A DNA stretch of 64,000 nt from Persicaria tinctoria. Taxonomy: Eukaryota; Streptophyta; Magnoliopsida; Caryophyllales; Polygonaceae. Positions 42,660 through 55,544 of the stretch are shown piece after piece. Position numbers and translations under genes: made by a program. The stretch lies in NCBI GenBank assembly GCA_037127255.1, contig JBANSL010000013.1:26259688-26323687 (forward strand), in the 5' to 3' direction. Numbering within the stretch: position 1 is the stretch's first letter; the number at the start of each line of letters is the position of its first letter. The notes beneath the pieces were generated by a model. The model was not told the DNA's origin. It did not search any database and worked only from the letters and a program-made list of their open reading frames with translations.

Positions 42660-45353
42660 TTTCTTACGCATTTTCAATCCTTCCATGGAGCCGGTCAGCC
42701 GGTTACATCTAACATACATATGTATGTATATATACATATATATATATACATGCATAAAGTATGGATCATATGTACTCATCTCTTAAAATGTATCATGTGA
42801 ACACATCCTATCCATTGATTTAGAGGAATTGGATGGCTGAGATTATTCCATAATATTGATTAATTGAAAATTAAAAAAGAAAAAAAACTGCAATCATGCT
42901 CTACTAAGCGCATGTAATTACACACTCCAACCCTAATCAACAATTGTGCCATTATGCTATAAAGGAAAGAGACAGAGGAGTGGCAATCGGGAGAAGGCGC
43001 ATCCATGGTCGATTGCGAAGGAACAGGGCACATTCATGGTCGATTGCGAAGGATCGGCAACTGGGCGCATCCATGGTAGGAACGACGCGGCCGATTCTTT
43101 CGTCCGATTGAGAGGGCGAAAGGATATTGATGGCGGAAGCCAAGGCGGCAGGCGATGGCGGCGACCTTCGGTATACCTTTCCTCTCTCTTTCACTCTTCA
43201 ATTGAAGGTGCAGTGAAGGCGGATGACGATTGCGAAGGCGGCGAGGGCACATCGATGCAGATCTAGGCTAATCGATGGCGATTTCGGCGGTTGCGAACGG
43301 CGCCTGGACGCGCGATTGGTAGATCGAAGACGACAGCGACGAAGACGAGGCTGTTTCCGGCAGTCGAAGGCGGAGGGCGATGTGAACATCCCATGGCGAT
43401 GGAGACGATGCTGTTTCCGGCAGTCGAGGGCGACGGAGACGAGGCTGTTTCGCATATCCGGTAAGTCTCGATCGAAGACAAAGGCGATCGGATTATTCGA
43501 TGCTTATGGCGTCAGCGTTAGTCGGAGTATCCCATGGAGGCAACGACAATTTGATGCCCGGATCTGGGTTCCTCTCCTCAAATCGGGGTTCCTCTCCTTC
43601 TGGCTCCCATGGCGGAAGCGGCGATCGGATTATTCGATGCCCATGGTGGCGGCTGCGGTTTGATGCCCAGGTCTGCAATTTCATTTTTGAAGGTTGAATG
43701 TTCAAATTCAAATGCATGTTGCCTGCAATTTCAATTTCATTATTGTCTGCGATTTCCTAAATTGTTGGTTCATTATTCAATCTCATAGGTATTCGGGAGA
43801 AAAAATGAATTATTCAGGGGTATGAACCGAATTATTCACGTGTATGAACCGATTTTGTGTTTAAGGAGATGAGTTTTTTTTAAATGTTGGCGGTCATATA
43901 AATGAAAAATGCTTCTATACTATCGAATAATTCAGCGATACCATCGAATAATATTTAGTTATTTGTTAAAATGACATAAGTAATCGAATAATATTGTAAC
44001 ACTATCGAATAATCAAGCGATACAATCAAATAATCAAGCGATACCATCAAATAATCAAGCGATATTATCGAATAATTATTAGTTAAAAGTTCAGGATGTT
44101 TTCAAGGTGGTAGAATCTTAGAATAATCCATCGATACTATCGCATAATCGGTCGATGCAATCGAATAATCCAGATATACCATCGAATAATCTCAAGAGAG
44201 TGCATCACACACTCCCCCAATTCAGCAAGTGGACATGAAAAATCGTGGGTCCCACTTATTTTTAATTTAAAAAAAAGGCTAAAATTGCCTTTTAATCTCG
44301 ACCATCCGTTTCAGCCAATCAAAACACCCCTTATGGTGTAATTTGTGGGGAGTGCATTACACACTAAAGAACATTCAGAAGGCAATGTAAAACAGGCCAT
44401 TGCTTTTTCCTCTTCATGTCTTTATCTTCAACCAAAATGCAAAGCAAAGAATATATATCCATCCCCAAAACAATCTGCATCAAGAACAACTCCAATAAGA
44501 TATCTAGGTTTTCTTTGATTTTGATCCATTGCTTGTTGCTGGTGAATGTTTATGGTTTTGAAATTTAGAATTCAGATTTTGTAATCCAGGGTTATTTTAG
44601 ACTCAAGGCTGGATCTAGATGTTTCTGATCAGGTTGTGTTTATCTAGGATCACATGTTGATGGCTCGTAGTTATGGGGTTTTTTTTCATTTGTTAAGCTG
44701 CGTTGATGAGGAATATGATTGATGTTATTGGAAAAGAAACAGCCTCCCTCTGGGATTTCTAGCTTGTGTTAATTACAGCTTTTCAAACTCCCTTTAGGAT
44801 TAGGTTAGCTGATATCTGTTTCAGATTGGGTTAATTTAGGTGATATTTTCATTCATTTAAAATTTTTTTTACCCTATGGGTTTCCTTGCCAAAACTACAT
44901 TTGCTGCTTGATTTAATTAAATATTGAGATGAACTTTTGCAGGTCCTTGCTGATATAATTGTGTTACCATGTTCAATTGCAAGAGGTTGCAAATACTGTT
45001 CTAGAGATGATGTCGCATCTTGATTGTATTCGTATGCATTTCATTAATTGAGGGTAGTTATATTCATTTGAATTCTACAATCAACTGAATTCGGAATATG
45101 TTTTTGGTTTGTTATTTATGAAAATAGTTTGTTTTCATGGGTATGATCGCTGTTGTTTTAGCAGGTGCTTCAATCTCGCTTCTTCCTTCCTCGGATCTTC
45201 CGTTCGTCATGTCCTTCTGCCTGCCTTTGGTTTCATTTGGTTGCACTATTTTAAAGTTTCTGAATTAGGGTTCATGGGTTGCAAGGCCTGGTGGGTGCTG
45301 TCCTTGCTTATTGATTCTTTTTAAGTCGGATTATTCTTATTTTTTAGTTTCTA
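42660..45353. other. No intact gene; repetitive GC-rich and AT-rich DNA
   Basis: 42720-42760 is an AT/GTAT microsatellite. 42960-43680 is GC-rich with near-duplicate phrases (CATCCATGGTCGATTGCGAAGG; GAGGCTGTTTCCGGCAGTCGA) and frames on both strands without domains. 44380-45350 resembles a gene 5' region with possible exons, but no protein was recognised. Confidence 0.45.
43915..44195. repeat. Irregular repeat of ATCGAATAATC(A/C)AGCGATAC units
   Basis: About ten copies of the core ATCGAATAAT, several extended by CAAGCGATAC, spaced 15-45 bases apart. It resembles a degenerate minisatellite. Blocks GAGTGCATCACACACT (44197) and GAGTGCATTACACACT (44353) follow it. Confidence 0.7.
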
Positions 45354-45591
45354 CTACCTCCGTTCGGAAAAACTTGACACTTTACTATTCATGCACGCTT
45401 TTTTATGAGATAAAAACTATATAAAATATCTATTTTTTTAATAATTTTTTTTTAACAACTTTGTAGTTATTATTAATAAGTACAAACTTGTTAAAAAAAT
45501 TTATAAAAAAAATGAATATTTTATATAGTTTTTATCATTCTAAAAAAGCGTGCATTAATAATAAACGACAAGTTTTGCCGAACGGATGGAG
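45354..45591. mobile_element. Stowaway-like MITE, 238 bp
   Basis: Inverted ends CTACCTCCGTTCGG... and complement, flanked by TA at 45352-45353 and 45592-45593. The arms contain GACACTTTACTATTCATGCACGC and its near complement. Confidence 0.8.
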
Positions 45592-45753
45592 TATTGATCA
45601 AGGGCCTACTTTCTTACTCTCCTTTATGTGTATGTCTTAAAGAGGTCTATTTTCTTATTATCGTGATATTGGGAACGACAACTTTTCCAGTATCGAGGTC
45701 CTAACAAACAGCTCCATTTGTCCTTTTGTTAATGGGAATTTTTTTATGTAGTA

Positions 45754-46023
45754 CTCCCTCCGTCTCGAAATTCATGTCGTTTTAGGCTTATGCACAAATT
45801 TTAATAAAAACACTCATCCATCAATCAACATCATCATTCCACTAACTTTTTCATTAATTTTATTACCCACTATATTTTTTAACCAATCAAAACATTCAAA
45901 AAAGTCAACAGCACAAAAATCAATACAAATCATTACTATCCACTACCTAGAAAACCTAAAACGACATCTATTTTGATACAAAACTAAAGAGCTAAAACGA
46001 CATGAATTTCGAGACGGAGGGAG
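45754..46023. mobile_element. Stowaway MITE, 270 bp
   Basis: Inverted ends CTCCCTCCGTCTCGAAATTC and perfect complement, flanked by TA at 45752-45753 and 46024-46025. These are the classic Stowaway termini. Confidence 0.88.
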
Positions 46024-46206
46024 TAAGAAATAGGCTTTTGTTGTTCAACCTATATTAAAAGAGAAAGAAGGCATAAAGAAAAAAGAGCTGTAAATAAGTG
46101 AAAAATTGAAGTTTGAGAATGTTGAAATATTATAGTCTGATCTTATTTTGGTTTTCACTCCCATTAATTTGTAGCTTGTATTTGCAGATCAAGCATACCC
46201 AATGGT

Positions 46207-46425
46207 TGTTATCTATTGGAATCAAGAAAACTCCATTGATGGAGCTTGGAATTGCAGAGAAAAGGATAATCGAAAGAGGAAGAAGGGGAGTTTGTTATTG
46301 AATCGAAAATCTGTTACACAGAACAACAAGAGGCAAAGCTCTTATACAGCTAAAATGAAACGATGCATTTTTGGAACAAACATACAACCGGGTTTTAGAG
46401 CTAAAATAGAAAATCGGGTTCAACA
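46207..46425 (-). repeat. 3' LTR of Copia-2
   Basis: A 219-bp repeat of 50813-51031, preceded on the minus strand by the polypurine tract. Confidence 0.95.
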
Positions 46426-46444
46426 TCCCCCCTCAAGCTTGAAA

Positions 46445-49400
46445 TCACATTCCGAGCTTGGACAATATGTATGAATGTTGAGGAGATGGAAGGATCTTCG
46501 TCAATACATCAGCTAATTGTTCCTTTGTGGGCACATGGACCAGCTGTAAGATGCCATCGAGAACGCGCTCACGGGTAAAGTGACAGTCGATGTCGATGTG
46601 TTTCGTTCTCTCATGAAAAACTGGGTTTTTCGCAATATGCATAGCTGATGTGTTGTCACAGAACAATGTGGTTGGAGTGAGGTTGGAGACGCCCAATTCT
46701 CTGAGTAAACGAACCAACCAAACGAGCTCAGCGGAAGCAAGAGCCATAGCTCTGTATTCCGCTTCTGTAGAGCTCCTAGACACTGTCGATTGCTTCTTCG
46801 ATTTCCATGTAATTGGGGAACCTCCAAGTGTGACAAGATATCCAGTAACTGAGCGTCTAGATGTCGGACAAGCCACCCAATCCGAGTCAGAAAAAGCATG
46901 GAGGACCAGATCAGTTTTGCCATGAATAACAATCCCTTCGTCAATTGATCCATTGACATACCGAATTGTGTGAAGAAGAGCCTGGAGATGCGACTCACAA
47001 GGTGCAGACATAAATTGGCTGAGGTACTGGATAGTGAATGACAAATCAGGGCAGGTGTTGGTGAGAAAATTCAATTTCCCAACTAAGCTCCTGTAGAACT
47101 CTGGATTGGCAATCTTGACACCCCGATCAGGAATCAATTTGATGTTGAGAGGGAGAAGTGTGAGAGGAAGCTTAGTATCTGAAGAGAACTCTATCCCACT
47201 GTCTGACACAATTTCTCTAGCAAACTTTCGTTGAGACATGAGAACTGCATTTTCCATGTAAGTGAATTCAATACCTACAAAGAAATTCAAATGCCCAAGG
47301 TCTTTGATGCTGAATAGCTGATGAAGATGAGCTTTGAGTGCTGTGATGACCTGGTTATCTGAACCAGTGATGATGATATCATCTACATAAACTGCAATCA
47401 CTACTGAGCCTGAGGAGGATGACTTGAGGAATAGGGAGTAGTCATTTTTTGATTGAAGAAAACCTTGCTTGAGGAGTATTGCCGTCAGTTTAACAAACCA
47501 TTGATGAGAGGCTTGCTTCAATCCATAAAGAGATTTCACCAATTTACAAACTTTGTTAGTGGGATTGGGAATACCTTGTGGCACTTGCATACATACTTCC
47601 TCATCCAAATCTCCATGTAGAAAAGCATTGTTGATGTCTAACTGGTGTAATGGCCAATTTTGAGACAAAGCAACTGAAATTAAACACCTTAAAGTGGACA
47701 TTTTGACAACTGGAGAGAATGTGTCAGCATAATCAATTCCCTCAATCTGTGTATATCCTCGAGCTACTAGACGAGCTTTGTATCTCTCCACTGAACCATC
47801 AGATTTGAGCTTAATCTTGTACACCCATTTACATGTAATGGGATGCTTTCCTGTAGGCAAATCAACCAAAAGCCATGTATTGGTGACAGTTAAAGCTTGT
47901 ATCTCTTTATTCATTGCATTAACCCATTTAGGATCTTTTGAAGCTTGTTTGAAGGTTCTGGGTTCAGTGAGGGATGGAGAGGGAGAGACAGTGGTGAGGG
48001 CTAAGGGACAAGCAACACAACATTTGTGCAGGACATCAAGGTTATTCACTGTATTGCAAACAAAATCTTTAAGGTAAGATGGAGCAATGTGAGGACGAGT
48101 GCTCCTTCTCAAAGGATGGACAACTGGATCCATATCCTGAGCAATTGGATCAACTGTATGAGGAACAAACAGTGGATGGTTTGATTGGTATGTATGATCA
48201 TCTGATGGCTGGTGTGTCTGAATAAAGTTGTTAGAGGCAATGTCTTGAGCAACCACAGGTAGGGTGGGAACATTGTTGTGAGGAATGGATTTGAAAGGAA
48301 AAATATTTTCATGGAACACAAAATATCTAGAAGAGATGATTTGCTGACTAGGATGTGCAAAACTTTGTAAGCCTTTTTTCCAAGAGGATATCCAAGAAAG
48401 ATACATCGGTCAGCCCTTGGCTGAAGTTTGTCTTGGTGTGGTTTAGGTTTGGTAACAAAGCATAAGCAACCAAAGGTGCGTATGTGATTGTAAAGGGTGG
48501 CTTGGAGAACAGAAGTTCAAAAGGGGATTTGTATTTGAGGGAAGGTAATGGTAGACGATTAATGATGTATGTGGATGTAAGAAGGCATTCACCCCAATAT
48601 GAAATAGGTAGATTGGATTGGAAAAGCAAGGCTCGGGCACTCTTAAGGAGGTGCTTGTGTTTTCTTTCAACAATGCCATTTTGTTGGGGTGTATAGACAC
48701 AACTGGACTGGTGAGTAATGCCTTTAGAGGAGTAAAACGAAGTGGCATTAGAGCCTGAGAATTCAGGAGCATTATCAGATCTGATATTTTGCACTTTGGT
48801 TGTAAACTGTGTTTCAACAAACATAACAAAGGACTTTAGGACAGTGAAAGCATCACTTTTAGATGCCAACAAATGAGTCCATGTGAGTCTAGAGTAGTCA
48901 TCAACAATGTTTAAGAAGTATTTGTAGCCATTATAGGTAGGTGAATGGTAAGGTCCCCATGTATCAATATGAATCAAGTGAAAAGGAGAGGCACTTTTGT
49001 GATCACTTAAAGGAAATGGTTGCCTCTGTTGTCTAGCTTTAGGACATATACTGCAAATGCCATCATTTTTATTCAGGACACAATTGCCAGCAGATGGAAT
49101 ATGTTTCAAGGTATCAAAAGGGACATGCCCCAATCTACAATGCCATAGTACTGAATTGGAAAGTACTGAATTGACAGAATGTAAAGAAGTTGAGAAAGTG
49201 TCATTTGTGGAGGCTGTTGGCTGAGAGTGACAGTCCAGGATGTAAAGGTCTCTTGAAATTTTACCAAGCACCTGTGTTGTCCTCGTTGAAGGGGCCTGAA
49301 GGAAACATGAAGTTGGTGTAAAAACCACATTCATAGAAAGGTCTGAAGATAGTTTGTGTACAAAAATCAAATTGAAGTGAAAGTCAGGGATGTGAAGGAC

Positions 49401-50735
49401 ATTGTCCAACTTAATGGAAGGGGTAAACTGGACTGTACCTTTGTGTTTGATGGGTATTTGAGAACCATTTGGGATAGTCATGAATTGTGGAGATAATAAG
49501 GGTGTGTAATTGCAAAAGGATGACAAATTTGGACAAATATGGTCAGTTGCACCACTGTCTAGGATCCAAAATGAATTGATGTTTTGAGTAAGAAGACATA
49601 AGCTATTATCTGCCAATAGAGCACTTGCAGAAACAGAAGGTGAAGATGGCTGATTGGTGGAGGATCCTGGAGGACAGTGACTGAGGAGACTCATTAGTTG
49701 AGTGTACTGCTCAGAAGTCAATGTTGGAGGAGAGTCTGAAGTGGTAGCAGCAACCCTTCTCTCAGCAAAATGTGGAGGATTGGCTTGCAGCTTATAGCAC
49801 TTAGCAATTGTGTGGCCAGGAATCTTGCAATGATCACAAAATTCACTTGAAAGTTTGTAGCATCGAGAGATCGAGTGACCAGTCATCTTGCAGTGCTCAC
49901 AGAAGTACTGAGGACGGCCTCTGCCCCTACCATTAGCAGTGGATCCAGGAGATGAGGAACCAGGAATGGAAGGACCACGACCTCTTCCTCGGCCAAAGGC
50001 GGCAAAGGCAGCTGCATCAAAGGATGAAGGTGCACCAGAAACACTTGTAATCTCTCGCTGCTTCTCCTCTTAAGTAACGATCTTGAAAATTTCATCAATA
50101 TCAGGAAATGGTTTCATCATCAACACATTTCCTCTAACTGAACTATAAGAGTCATTAAGGCCAATAAGGAACTGCATTGTTTGCTGATTCTCAAGGATCT
50201 TGGTCAACACACCACCAGATCCAACATTGCAATTGCAGATTGGAATTTCAAGAAGAAGGACATATTCATCCCATAATGTCTTCATTTTAGTAAAGAAAGC
50301 GATTACAGACAAAGAACCTTGAGTGTTTGAAGCAAGATCTCGCTGAATCTGGTAAATCCAGGCTTGATTTGATTGAGAATAGCGCTTGTTGAGAAGGCGC
50401 CAGATCTCCCTTGCGGTTGAGCAGTAGATGATGCTTTCGGCGATGTCTTTGCCGACTGAATGCAGAAGCCAGAAGATCACCATACCGTTGCATCGTTCCC
50501 ATTGTGTGACCATCATCGGCGGTGACTCAGGACGGGCACAGGCGCCGGTAATGAAACCAAGCTTGTTCTTTGCAAGCAATGATACTTCGACAGATCGTTT
50601 CCAGTGGTTGTAGTTGCCTTCGCTTAGAAGACGAGTAGAGAGGATGTAATTCGGATGATCCGAATGTTGCAGGTATAGCTCGCTGTTAGGATCAATTGTA
50701 GTGGCCTCTAATGGCGGATCCAGTTGTTGCTCCAT
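46445..50735 (-). pseudogene. Copia Gag-Pol of Copia-2, three lesions
   Basis: The frame begins MEQQLDPPLEATTID at 50735. Gag has a UBN2-like capsid region (GNYNHWKRSVEVSLLAKNKLGFI) and two CCHC zinc knuckles (CEHCKMTGHSISRCY, CDHCKIPGHTIAKCY). Protease: FWILDSGATDHI. Integrase has all three catalytic residues (HIDTWGP, IRSDNAPEF, NGIVERKHK). Reverse transcriptase has HQLDINNAFLHGDL and YVDDIIITGS; RNase H has STEAEYRAMA and FCDNTSAM. Lesions: an in-frame TAA at 50070-50072 between the capsid and the knuckles, and frame changes near 48490 and 48360 in the linker after integrase. RT and RNase H (46445-48406) stay open. Confidence 0.9.
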
Positions 50736-50812
50736 TGAAGACGAATGAAAGATGAGATGCGATTGAAGGCGAAATTGAGAAATTGAGAATCGAATTGACT
50801 AGCCTGATACCA

Positions 50813-51031
50813 TGTTATCTATTGGAATCAAGAAAACTCCATTGATGGAGCTTGAAATTGCAGAGAAAAGGAGAATCGAAAGAGGAAGAAGGGGAGTTTG
50901 TTATTGAATCGAAAATCTGTTACACAGAACAACAAGAGGCAAAGCTCTTATACAGCTAAAATGAAACGACGCGTTTTTGGAACAAACATACAACCGGGTT
51001 TTAGAGCTAAAATAGAAAACCGGGTTCAACA
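50813..51031 (-). repeat. 5' LTR of Copia-2
   Basis: A 219-bp repeat followed on the minus strand by the tRNA-Met-type primer-binding site. Confidence 0.95.
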
Positions 51032-51036
51032 ATGGT

Positions 51037-52608
51037 CAACCGAAATTGCTTTTGACTATTATTCCAGACTATCCTTGTTTCTGGTTAAGGGTTTGTCTTC
51101 TTATTCTACATCTTTCTTTCTGCCCTCAATATATATCTTTTCAGATTTGTGATTATTTTCCTCCAAATTTTGCGCTTTCTACTTGAAATGGAGGTTTATG
51201 GCTTCGAAATTTAGAATTCAGATCTTGTAATCCAGGGTTATGGCCTTTAAATTGTGGATATATCATTTTGGTTTACCTATTTTAACAATGAAGAAAATTG
51301 TCAATGACCATGGAAATCTGTTACTTCCAAACAAGAGGGAAAATAGTTTGCAAAGTATAATGCAAAAGAGAGCCTAAGCAACCTAAAATTGGCTCTGTTT
51401 GTGCATAAAATTAGTTATTCATCATCTTATTTTACCACCGAATAATGTTCTATAATTGGTCAGCCAATGCAGAAGTATTGATTAACTCCCTTTGTGATCT
51501 CTTGAAAATGCTTGTGTCGAAGTCATTTTCAGCTTCAGATTATTCACACACAATGACCCGAACATCAGTAGGAGGTAATGAAAATATAAGGCTACACAAA
51601 AATGAAATGTCAGAGCTTGATTTCAAATTCAATTGAAAACTAAGACAAGTAAGAGCGGGGAAGCATAGATGACCTTCCATCTTTGTATTTGGTGTCCTTT
51701 GTTCTTTTTAGCAGACCATAAAACAAATAACCACGCTTATCTGCTAAAACTCATCCTTCTTAATAAATCTTCTAACATCCTTGTCCTTATTTCAAGTGTT
51801 AATGTTGAATCTCAAGCCAAAAGATTCAAGCCACAGCTGGTTGCTGTTACAAATTAATCATTGATTGGAGAACTCAAAAAAGCTCTTTCTGATTGTGATT
51901 ACAGGCCTGATATCATTCCTGAAGAGGATAGCAACGACATAGGTTCCACATGGTCTACAGTAGATGCGTATACAAATCCTAAAATCACAGTCTCGAGAAG
52001 ATCTTGACTATTCTCTTCTTGGAGGCACACATGGTTAGAGTTTAGGCAATTCTAGACATCTCCTATAAACAATTACAATCAAGGATGGTCTTCAGCTTGT
52101 TCCAAAGATGCAAAATGTAGGACAGAGTTACGTTGTTGAATAAATTAGGTCTTTTCATCAAGTCCTGGAAATTCTGGTTTAAGAAGATGAATTTGATCTC
52201 TATATTTATAATTGAATTCAAGGGCATAGTTCAAATTAACAGTTTTTGTTCATTTAAGTATTTTTTCACAATCATCCAACGAAAAATAAAAACATTGTCA
52301 ACAGTTTGCTTCTGATTACAGGGTCATACAATGAATCAATTGCTGAGAAGTGACATGTGATTTTCGGATACTGCACTTCTTTGAGCATTTCCGGGTCTAC
52401 CCTTCTGTAGGAGGGTTTGTAGAATGTTGAAAGACGTGTTTACATCCGTGCTTCTTGATACTTGTGGAGGGCCTTGTATCAGTGCAATTGATGTTGTATA
52501 CCGAAATGCTGAATAATGTTGTGCGGTGACAAACACCCTGTGTTTACGCGTAATCTTTGTGAGGACGGTCGAAGTGATTCTGGTGGCAGATAGTCGACTG
52601 GTAATGTC
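51037..52608. other. No gene recognised; possible exon remnants
   Basis: The sequence across the Copia-2 target site (about 46189-46206 joined to 51037-51100) reads openly between an AG and a GT (IKHTQWSTEIAFDYYSRLS), and an AG-bounded open stretch near 51905-52005 reads PDIIPEEDSNDIGSTWST. I recognise neither. They may be exons of one disrupted host gene. Confidence 0.35.
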
Positions 52609-53944
52609 ATGGAAAGCTATGATTTGGGAAAACTACCCGGTCAAGGCACATTCACAAGGGTTTATCATGGGAGGAGTATGAAAACCGGTCAGAATGTGGC
52701 GATCAAAATGATTGACAAAGAGAAGGTCATGAGGGTGGGGTTGATGAATCATGAAAAGCGCGAGATATCTGTTATGCGGATGGTCAGGCACCCTAACATC
52801 GTGCAACTTTATGAAGTCCTGGCCACAAGGACCAAGATTTACTTTGTGATAGAATATGCAAAAGGTGGAGAGCTCTTTAACAAGTTGGCTAAAAGCATGC
52901 TGAAAGAAGAAAGCGCCCAAAAGTATTTCAAACAGCTGATGAATATTGTGGATTGCTGCTATAGTAAAGGCATGTATCACCGTGATCTTAAGCCAGAAAA
53001 CATGCTCTTGGACGAGAACGAGAACTTGTAGGTGACGGACTTTTGGATTGAGCACGTTAGCTTAGTCCAAGCACCAGGACGGACTGCTTCATACCACTTG
53101 TGGAACTCCTCCCTTTGTCTCTGCTGAAGTGATTAGCCGGAAGGGCTATGATGGAGTAAAAGCCGATGTTTGGTCTTGTGGGGTTGATTTTGTTTGTTCT
53201 CTTGGCAGGTTACCTTCCATTTCTGGATTTGAATTTGATGGAGATGTACAGGAAGATTGGGAAAGCTGAATTCAAGTTTCCGAAATGCTTTTCACATGAT
53301 GTTCGTCGACTGCTGGAGAAAATGTTGGAGCCGAATCCAGAATCAAGAGTGTCCATTAAGCAAATAAGGGAGGGCGCCTGGTTTAGGAAGGATCTTACCA
53401 AAGAATCCTCTAAAAAAGATCTCAATCCATGGATGCTAATCATGCAAATCAAGAAGGGAATTCGGGTCCTTCTAGCTTCAGTAATGCAGATGCCAAACCC
53501 AAGCAAGAATCGATCAAGCCCGTGGATGTGAATGCCTTTCATATCATATCCTTTTTATCCGGGTTCAATCTCTCTGGCTTATTTGAAGAAAGTGAACAAA
53601 CAGTAGAAAACAAAGCGGAAAGTTTTACTTCAATGCAACTTGCATCCATCATCATCTCAAAGCTGATAGAGCCTGCATAAACTTTAAGGTTTAAACTTAG
53701 ACAAATTGACAAAGGCCTCTTGAATTTCAAAGCAGCAATGAATGGGCAAAAGGAATCCTTATCAATTGATGCAGAGATATTTGAATTGACCCCAAAACTC
53801 TATTTGTTGGAGATGTGAAAATCCCATGGAGATGGTTGGAAGTATTAGAAAATGATGAAGGAAAATATACAGCCTGCATTGCAAGGCATTGTTTTTAGTT
53901 GGCCAGGCGAGCAGCAACCGCAACCACAACATCAGCACCAATAA
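52609..53944 (+). pseudogene. CBL-interacting protein kinase (CIPK) pseudogene
   Basis: An intronless CIPK copy. The kinase N-lobe is intact from [21 protein letters not shown] with the ATP-binding Lys in [11 protein letters not shown]. The catalytic loop is [13 protein letters not shown]. Then an in-frame TAG replaces the residue before VTDFWIEH (the family has DFG), and the activation segment runs through several frames and stops. The C-lobe resumes at about 53166 ([22 protein letters not shown]), and in another frame come the NAF/FISL calcineurin-B-like-binding motif (NAFHIISFLSGFNLSGLFEE) and the C-terminal region (DAEIFELTPKLYLLEM...), ending at TAA 53942-53944. CIPKs act with CBL calcium sensors on ion transporters; this copy cannot make a functional kinase. 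The intron-poor CIPK clade fits a lack of introns without retroposition. Confidence 0.88.
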
Positions 53945-54690
53945 CTTGCTTACCGGCACAAGAAACAAGAATCAAGAATATCAAATAAGAGGTACCAAGA
54001 TTGACAATGTATTTAATCCAATCGATGCTAGTAAAATAGAACTTAAGGATTGAGCCTCGTACAAATATTCTTAAACCCTCCTACTGGAAAGAAAACAAAC
54101 CAGTTAGAGAAGAGCATGACAAAGAATCTCGAGTAAGAAATCTTCTTTCAATGTTTGCAGTCCACTTTAAGGAAACCAGCAGTAAAGAATATGCGAAATG
54201 CCCTCTATATGCAATATAGTGCATGATTGATGATTTTTATGGTCTGTGCATATATAGTTTGGCTACTGTGCTTATGGTTCACAGGTATCTGCACACCTCC
54301 CTGATCACCTTAGCAGGCCTAACTAACTGGGTGAAAATCCTCAAAAATGCTACTTCTTTTGTCCAAAATATCATATCCCAGCATGTAAGTCTCATCTTCC
54401 TACCTTTTTTATTGTCCTCTTTCAAACCTTGTTTACATGGAATCTTTGTGTTGGACTTTCTTGTATTTACAATGGGTGATGATTACAGCACATTTCAGGC
54501 TGAGTTAGCAGATTACCTTCCTATTGTGGTGATTATATTCCGGTTTACACCACATTGTAGGTGGAACTAAATAATTGGAATATTATGTGTTCGTTAGTTC
54601 TTGAATTTTTGTTCAAATGTGAATACAAAGATTAATTATTTTTTGGTTTCTTGCAATAAATAATCATAGAGGTGCAACAAGAGCTTTTTG
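53945..54690. other. No gene recognised
   Basis: The 115-residue frame at 54223-54570 has no domain. This may be intron-like or degraded DNA belonging to the LRR receptor remnant that follows. Confidence 0.4.
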
Positions 54691-54709
54691 GGTGGATCGA
54701 AATTGATGT

Positions 54710-55541
54710 TCGTTTTACATGTTAATCAGTTCATTCACAGCCGGCTGGATAGGTCTCAGCTGTCCTGGGAAGTGCCATCAAATCTGAACAATCCAACTTC
54801 CCTCAATGACCTGTGGGCATCTCATCAGATAGGCATTTTCATACTTTCCATCTTTCATCTACGCGTTGTCCTATTGACTGATAAATGTTTTGTTTACAGT
54901 AATTTAGCACACAAAAGATTAACAGGTCGACTGCCAAATATGACAGGTACGTTCAACGGTACTCTATAAACATGGGCAATAGCATTAGCGGAAGCTTCAG
55001 CTTGTCGATGTTGAGGACAACCAGATCACCATGGTGATGCTCAGCTCCTTGTACAAAAAACAAACTGATGTGAGAACTCCTCTTACAAAACCACAGTAGC
55101 TGATACTCCAATATATATTGTGTTTCAAATGAAGCTAATTTTTTATATGTTAGTTAACAGATTGCTAGACAATCCATTTTGACACAATAAAAGATTGCCA
55201 GACACCACCTTATCCACCTACCCTAGCTGCAGCACCAACAGCTGATGAAGAGACCTTACTCAACCAGCATGGCGAGCTGTGGCCTCAAGACATGTCCACA
55301 AGCAAAACAGAAGTTGAGGCCTCAGAGCTGTGAATGCACCTACCCATATGAGTGCCCACTCTATGTCCGTGGTCCTTTTTTCAGCGACTTAACGAATGCC
55401 ACTGTCTTCCACACTATCGAGATGAGCATATGGATGAAACTACGACTGACCCCGGGATCAGTCTTCCTTGAGGACCTGAATAATACACACATACGGTGTC
55501 GTTTTAGATTAAATTATCATAACAATATCTATATAATATGA
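54710..55541 (+). pseudogene. LRR receptor-like kinase fragment (HPCA1/At5g49760-like)
   Basis: Scattered exon-like pieces of the ectodomain of an LRR-VIII-1 type receptor kinase. Leucine-rich-repeat-like sequence (VPSNLNNPTSLNDLW; HKRLTGRLPNMTG) is followed by VDVEDNQITMVMLSSLYKK. A cysteine-rich post-LRR segment (QSCECTYPYECPLYVRGPFFSDLTNATVFHTIE) and TPGSVFLEDL complete it. From memory this juxtamembrane order is typical of the family containing HPCA1, a peroxide sensor. No transmembrane or kinase part is found nearby and the frames do not join, so this is a relic. Confidence 0.65.
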
Positions 55542-55544
55542 TAA

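Larger units (their letters stand above)
46207..51031 (-). mobile_element. Nearly complete Copia LTR retrotransposon (Copia-2)
   Basis: A 4,825-bp minus-strand element with 219-bp LTRs differing at five positions (about 97.7% identity), TG...CA ends, and a perfect ATGGT duplication at 46202-46206 and 51032-51036. The primer-binding site TGGTATCAGGCT lies at 50801-50812 (minus) and the polypurine tract TTGAGGGGGGA at 46426-46436. Gag, protease, integrase, RT and RNase H are all present, with one nonsense codon and two nearby frame changes. It is older than Copia-1. Confidence 0.95.

Noticed and set aside
43223..43697. Frames on both strands in GC-rich DNA (up to 146 residues)
   Set aside because: They arise from near-duplicate GC-rich phrases and overlap on opposite strands.
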